This document shows positions 57,956 through 64,000 of a DNA stretch of 64,000 bases, one piece after another. Made by a program: the position numbers and the translations under genes. The notes below the pieces were generated by a model. The model did not search any database, was not told the origin of the DNA, and worked only from the letters and a program-made list of their open reading frames with translations. The stretch covers positions 60,047,501-60,111,500 of the forward strand of contig JALMGJ010000001.1 in NCBI GenBank assembly GCA_023362775.1, written 5' to 3'. The stretch is from Charina bottae (taxonomy: Eukaryota > Chordata > Lepidosauria > Squamata > Charinaidae). The stretch's first letter is position 1. Each line of letters begins with the position of its first letter.

Positions 57956-60900
57956 AATCAGTTTTCAAAAGGTGCAATTCTGTATTTCAATTCTTGCTCT
58001 CATCAGAACTTTAAAAGCAAGCCTAAAATAGAACCTTTCTGATTCCAAGGCCTTAAACTTTAGCCTGAAATGCTTATATACCTAAATTACTCATATTAAA
58101 ATTGTATACATGCCTATTGAGAAGCAAGCCCCACTTAATTCAAAGAAGACTTAAAATCTCAAGTAAGTGTATATACTGTATAACTGCAGCTTAATATACT
58201 GTATACTCAACTTCATTTACAAGCTGCGGGGGCAATTGCAGAAATAAAACAAAATAAAACAAAACAAATCAAAGCCACACCCTATTTTGATGAATGATAT
58301 ATTCTAGAATGTCATCCCAATCACTTATTTAATTTGAAGCCTTTGATTACATAGGTTATCTATCCTTCCTGTGTCTCATGTGGTTTTGCCAGAATGCACT
58401 GAATCCCAAGAATAACCATTCATATGCATGTATGTGAATATGTTCTATTGCTATTGTGAGATGGATTAAAAGCAGTATATCAAATGTTACTTTTATTAGT
58501 TTTCTACCAAGTGATCAGCTGATAGAAGTAATATATATAACATGCACCCATGCTGACCCACACACATACGTTTGAGTATTTTATCCTAAAAAGATAATAT
58601 TTCAAAAAACAGCCTAAGCTTTGGGGAAAAACCAATTACAGAAACAGCTTTAAAAATGCCAAGCACCAGGCAGAAGCAATTCTAGATCAGTTTAAAAAAG
58701 TGATTGATGAAACTCTAATCTGAGCTGAAGGAACAGTTTCACGACAAGCTGTGACCATTCCCCACACTTCATTAGCTGCCATAATTAGCCTGGTGTTTCA
58801 ATTTGTTAGAACTGGTGGGGACAATTTTACTCAGAATACAAACATCAAAAAGCAGGGTCTCTTCGACTTCAGAAGTGGCTGATGAAGGGCTTTCTAGTCC
58901 TTCTGTTAACTGAAAGATTAATTACAGCTGATGGAAGGCTGTACTTGGAGTGTCACTCTGTCTCTGTACATTACTTTTAGCATTAGAAGAAAGACATGGT
59001 TGACACTGCACTGCTCAGTCAAGCAGCTTCACATCAGGGCACCAAGTCTGTTTTAATATGCATGGTCTTGCATTGTTTGATTGACTTGTTCTCTCCTTCT
59101 CAAGGACCCAAGCTCCGTCACCAACTAGACTGTATCAATGGAACATAGAACAGGTATAATACTAAGGACATTGTTAATTTACACCCACATGGAGTCAACC
59201 TCATTATTATCATGGCTATCTTCATGAAACTCTTTCAGAACCTCATCATAGCCGACCTGCTCTGAGTAAAATGACAAAAAATATAATATAGTCCTAGAAA
59301 ATACAGTACTTTTAGAGAGAAAAGTAAGCAACTTTATATTAATATAATCATCATTCATCATGGGCAATACAAGACATTTATCATACAATAGACAAATGAC
59401 ACTGGATTGCTGGTTAGATAGTATAATAAGTACAATATAATTTATCTTTAGAATCTGTTTATTCTTTGAAATCCCACAGTATTATCAAAGTACGGCATTT
59501 TCCTGCTGAGAAATTACAGAACTGAAAATCAGTTTTATAAAATATTCAACTGGTTGCTGACAAACCATTTTAAAATGTTAGAAAGTGCTGACAATGAATT
59601 TTCTCATGCAAATAATTTCACTGAATGGCTCAAATCCTCCTAATCACCACTTTATATTCTTCCTTCCAAATTATTATTTTTTGAGCCACCAGTAATCTTC
59701 AAGAGAGTGCTGCTGGGGTGCGTGTATTTGTGTGTATTTAGCCTTCTATCTATGATTAGGGAACATGAATCTAATTATGCCACTACAAACATGGACTGTG
59801 GTTTTGTTTTGGAGACAGAATGTTTTTGCTGATTGACCTGTGCAGCTACTGTTTGCTTTGCCACATCCCTTGTCATCAATGAGACTCTCTCAATCACCAG
59901 GATTAAAGGTGGAGGGAAAAAAAAGATGATCATGCTCTATAAATAGAAGTGCACTTACAAAAGTTAGAATGCCAGAAGGATATTTGGGAACCTATTCTTC
60001 AGTTATTTTTTGCAAATCGTATATCACTTTGGAATTTGATTAAATTAAAAATTATTGTTAAATTTTTAACTTTGCAGTTGATTAATACTGTATAACCTGC
60101 ATTCTGAAGAGGAATTGCTTTTGTCATTAATTATTCAATTAATTACCAATATTAATAACATGAAAATGTTTCTTTCAAAAAAAAAAAAAAGGTTAGACTG
60201 GCTATTTTGCAGAAAGCCTGGACCACCAATTTACATGTACATACTTTTTCCTAAGGTTATTGTAAGATGGACTGTTGAAAACATATTTTATCCCAATCAG
60301 TGTGCAAAAATAAAATTATCCATAACCACGCCATGTTCCTCTATCATACAGTTTAGCTGTAATGATCCCCACACACTGTACTCACACATCAATTATGATA
60401 ATCATAATCACGGTCGTTAAGCTGAATGTTCATTATTATCAGGATGCTGGTGACAGCAGATTCAATCATCGGGTGCAATGGGCAGGCAGTCATAGTCCCA
60501 CCCAAGTTTCTGCAGACAGCGTTGTGCCACATTAAGCCTATGATGTGTTCCACATCCCACTTCATTTCAAAAGCTGCAGACGGTAAAGGTCAACTTTATG
60601 TTCTGTGCAATATGCTTAGGTTCTCTAAATTAATTCTTTGGAGTACTGGCTATTTTTATGCTTTGTAGATGATAAAATTCTATTTAAAAACAAATATACA
60701 GGTGCAAATAAGGAAAAAGGCTGAGAGCTGGGTGGTAAGTCACCAATAATAAGGTGTATGACATAAAGTACTACTCACAGTAAGATCTTAAAATGCCACT
60801 TCCTCATTTGGGGAAAGAAAGAAAACCTCTAAAATTGCTGCCATTAGAAGTCATTGGTCTAAAATCTTCATACAACTGGTTTCATTTTTTTTATTAAAGA

Positions 60901-62535
60901 CTGTGGACTATCATTTCACTTCGGTGGATATGAAAGTGTAAGCATTTTGACAAGTGGAAGATTATTTAATAGTTCTTATCCCTTAATTACCACATCCCAA
61001 GGGACCAACCATTGTTGATTACATTTATGGTGCCTACTGCATTCTCATTTCTAAAACTTCATACTTCCTGTAAATGTATTATTAATCATTTGGGATTTTG
61101 AACCTAGAAAACTACTTTCAAATATAATATCAAACAAAAATGTGTTTGAGCAGCTTCTTTAAGCAAATTGACCTCATTTGCACTTCCTGGGCCAATATAC
61201 AGATTAGAATACAACTATCCTTGAGATTGTGTTCATCTCTGAATTTTTAAATGCAATTCTCAGCTCAAAATTGCATCCAAAATTTGGATGTATACTTGTA
61301 AAATTTCAAACTAAACAATGTAGAGAAAATTCTATAAGAACATAATGCTAGGGAAATTGTACATGAAAATAAATGCAGATTTTACTATTTTAAGAAAAGA
61401 TAGCAAAATCACACTGAACTTTTATGAAGACATATAACTGAACATATAGAGAAAAATAGCTGAGCCACAGACTGATTCATGAAACTTTTCTCTAAACAAT
61501 GGCCTTTAAAATAAGCAAACCTATTTGGAATATATTTGGAATGACTTGTTCACATCACAATTTTTGTTATAGACATGTACACCTGATAGCTTTTCAACAG
61601 TTTGTCCTTTGTACCTTTGCTACATGGGCTAGAGATTAGACCTTCAGTTCAATGAGCAGGGAAAAGTGAACCTGCAGTTGCTACCACGTTGGCAGTAACC
61701 ACTGTAGGGTAGGAGGAAGTATTTGTTGAATATCAATGTACTATTTGCTTAATAAGGAAGAGAGCCATCATTTGGCTCCTTCTGTTGCATTTATTGTGAA
61801 AAACAATCCATTGAACTGAAATCCATTGATTTTGGTTCAACGGATAAACCAAACTATATCTGTTGAAGCAATGCTCATTTTGGTCCAATGATAAGATGGA
61901 TCAGTAAAAAGTGGTAATGTTTTTTCTCAAGTTCAGTTTGATTCCTGATGACAACATGTCCATGTTGTTTTCCAGGCAAAAATACAGGGGTGCTTTGTTA
62001 TTACTTTCTTCTGGAATGTGCTTTTTTAACTTCCAAGTCTAGTCACAGCCTTGGGATCTCCTGAGTCTTCCATTCAAATATGAACCAAGTCAAACCCTGC
62101 TTAGTTTTTTCAAGGCCAGTTAAGACTACCATGTGCTATGAACTCCAATGTGAAATCAGGCCTGGGGCTCATTTTGTACTTAGCTTCTAAGGGCTTTATA
62201 TTAATCAAAAAGATATTCAAACTTGCTCATAATGGAATTAAAATTCACAAAAACTCTTCCTCTTTTAAGCTAGTTATATTTTCCCATTATATGAACTTGA
62301 GAAACTCTGCTTTATTTAAACTATGGTTAGTGAAACAAGTCAGGCTCAAATTTTGGTTTCAGATAATTTAACTAACTGTAGCTTAAACCATGATTCCTTG
62401 TTTTTGGACAGAATGAGGATTTGTGCTTAGTTAAAGCACAAAAATAGCTTTCAACATCATGCTTGAAAAAGAAAAAGGGAAGTAGGAAATACAGAAGTCT
62501 ATGTTTTCCTTTTATGTCTGACCTGGGCCAAAGAA
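57956..62535. other. Long unique AT-rich stretch, possible conserved non-coding DNA
   Basis: No transposon or coding exon was recognised; the largest ORF is 101 codons, without motifs. The parts 58640-59130, 59740-60010 and 60430-60600 are complex, contain ATTA-type motifs such as CATTAGCTGCCATAATTAGC, and resemble developmental enhancer-like sequence. This is inference without alignment. Confidence 0.35.
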
Positions 62536-62537
62536 TA

Positions 62538-62626
<89 letters not shown>

Positions 62627-62629
62627 TAA
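62536..62629. repeat. Microsatellite (ATT)n
   Basis: About 30 ATT units with a single shift near 62584. Confidence 0.95.
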
Positions 62630-63119
62630 AGCAATAGAGAAAAAATAATATAAACAAAAGTACTAGTTTAAAGGAATATAAAAGATAACACAGATAAAAA
62701 ACCCAAATATCAAGAGTAAAATAAAGGTGGATAGCTAACAAATAAAATATCATGACTAATATAATCTAGTATATAATTTGAAAGCTTATAATACTATAAT
62801 ATATTTAATGTCCATTTTTTAATCAAAACAGGTCTCTATTAAGCATTAAAGGTGGTTGGTTAACACAATTGAGGGCATTAAAGGGGAAAAGGGGAAAAAA
62901 CCCAGAAACTATAGGTGATAAATAATATATTAAGACAACTTTGTAAATTACATGTAGATTATATGTCAAGTTAGAATACAAACTCCAAAACCCGAATTTG
63001 GATGAGGAACAATCACATGGGTAAAACTGTAGTCTAAAAATGGTTCCCAAATATAATTGAATTCTTCATCAGATTTATGTTTTAAATATGAAATTATTCT
63101 AGACAACAATGCATGCTCC
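62630..63119. other. Unique AT-rich sequence
   Basis: No repeat or gene was recognised. Confidence 0.4.
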
Positions 63120-63860
63120 CACAATTTGGAAAGAGGTCCAGATAATCCACTTCATCCAGGGTCCTCTGAAGCTGCTGCGCGACCTTCTCTAGAACCTTCC
63201 CTAGAAAGGGAAGTGGACACTGGATGAAAGTTGCCCAGTATGGTGGGGTCTAGTGATGGCTTCCTGAGGAGGGGATGAACCGACACATCTTTAAGAGGTG
63301 AAGGGACAACCCCCTCCCTTAAGGATGAATTCACCACTGCTAGAACCCACCCACATCACCTCCTGGGCAGCCTTAGTCACCCAGGAGGGTCATGGGTCTA
63401 AAAAGCAGGTGACCAAGCTCACAGTCATAAGGACCCTGTCCACTTCTCAGGTCTAACAGGTTCAAATCGGTCCCAGATAACAGGGCAAGTCAGCACCCCA
63501 GGTATCTCCACAGGACCTGTACAAACACTGGCATCCAACTGAGAGCTAATCCAAGTGATTTTATCAACAGATGCTGTGCAACTTCCTCAGCACGACCGTA
63601 AAGATGAACCTCAGGCTCCACCTTTACTCAGGGTCCAGGTCACCCTAAACTGGGCTGCCAGTCGGCTATCTGCAGACACAATAAGGACCGAGAAGTATTG
63701 ATGCTTCACCGCCCTTACCGCCACAAGGTAGGCCTTAATAGTGGCTCTCACCAGTGTTCAGTCAAGTTTGCTCCTTGTTGATCCTACAGCGGTGCTCCAG
63801 ACATCTCTTAACCTGTTTCATCTCCCTTAACTCCTCTGTAAACCACAGAGAGTATTGGGA
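63120..63860 (-). mobile_element. L2-like LINE ORF2 fragment
   Basis: This minus-strand internal segment of the family at 35405-38340 includes, in order: ATIKAYLVAVRAV-like codons near 63750-63700, a region matching CPVIWDRF (about 63485-63465), MVNSSLREGVVPSPLKDVSVHPLLRKPSLDPT and NFHPVS (63337 to about 63210). It has several frameshifts. It lacks the RT catalytic part and the 3' end. Confidence 0.7.
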
Positions 63861-63950
63861 TCTAAATAAGTATTGGAATTTAAATAAGACTGCAAAAACT
63901 AAGCAAAACTGCAGCTGATATGAGCACTTTTTAATTGCAACAGATTAAGG

Positions 63951-64000
63951 CATAGCTTTCCAAACTGTGTGTCATGACACAGTACTGTGTCGCCTGCGGT
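63951..64000. mobile_element. hAT-type MITE, family 2 (cut by window end)
   Basis: It begins CATAGCTTTCCAAACTGTG followed by TGTCATGACACAGTACTGTG, the left end of the family at 12612 and 39014. The preceding 8 bases GATTAAGG (63943-63950) should be the target duplication, but the right copy is outside the window. Confidence 0.8.

Overview
The window looks like non-genic nuclear DNA from a vertebrate, most probably a squamate reptile (lizard or snake). It is AT-rich, I found no host protein-coding exon I can support, and it is crowded with interspersed repeats of the squamate type: a BovB (RTE) LINE, an older RTE, L2-like and CR1-like LINEs, Penelope-like elements (PLEs), a tRNA-derived SINE, hAT-type MITEs, and a Ty1/copia LTR retrotransposon. 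The organism call is inference from this repeat mix. Nearly all ORFs of 60-180 codons are shadows of repeats or microsatellites.

Layout. 1-9743: mostly unique AT-rich sequence, with hAT MITEs (2001-2309, 6896-7154), microsatellites, a 28-bp perfect hairpin (3068-3145) and a PLE-derived fold-back (5820-6104). 9744-10172: a probable solo LTR. 10173-15005: unique, possibly conserved sequence, then a CR1 3' part split by a hAT MITE, an L2 tail, a PLE scrap with a 400-bp hexanucleotide array, and another hAT MITE. 16.3-20.7 kb: a fold-back repeat, an old RTE and L2 fragments. 22928-27585: one LINE on the minus strand, bounded by a 15-bp target-site duplication (TSD) but lacking a reverse-transcriptase core. 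27655-34943: a three-level nest, in which a SINE is split by a copia element whose 5' LTR is split by a BovB. 35405-38340: an L2-like LINE split by a minus-strand BovB. 39-50 kb: a hAT MITE, simple repeats, four more SINE copies, a mini PLE hairpin (46417-46518) and a 1.16-kb PLE palindrome (48556-49717). 50-63 kb: mostly unique sequence with an L1-like 5' region. 63.1-64 kb: an L2 fragment and the start of another hAT MITE.

How the parts relate. BovB supplies reverse transcriptase, and the SINE carries a 17-base motif also found at the BovB 3' end, which suggests BovB-dependent mobilisation. The two copia LTRs are both 729 bp and almost identical, yet the interior is full of stops and frameshifts and lacks a visible reverse transcriptase. 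That points to movement in trans by another copy. Three different PLE-related repeats each contain a core shaped like a hammerhead ribozyme: CUGAAGA, one base, a 6-7 bp stem, then GAAAC. I regard the hammerhead-like cores, the near-perfect PLE palindrome and the defective but recent copia element as the most interesting content.
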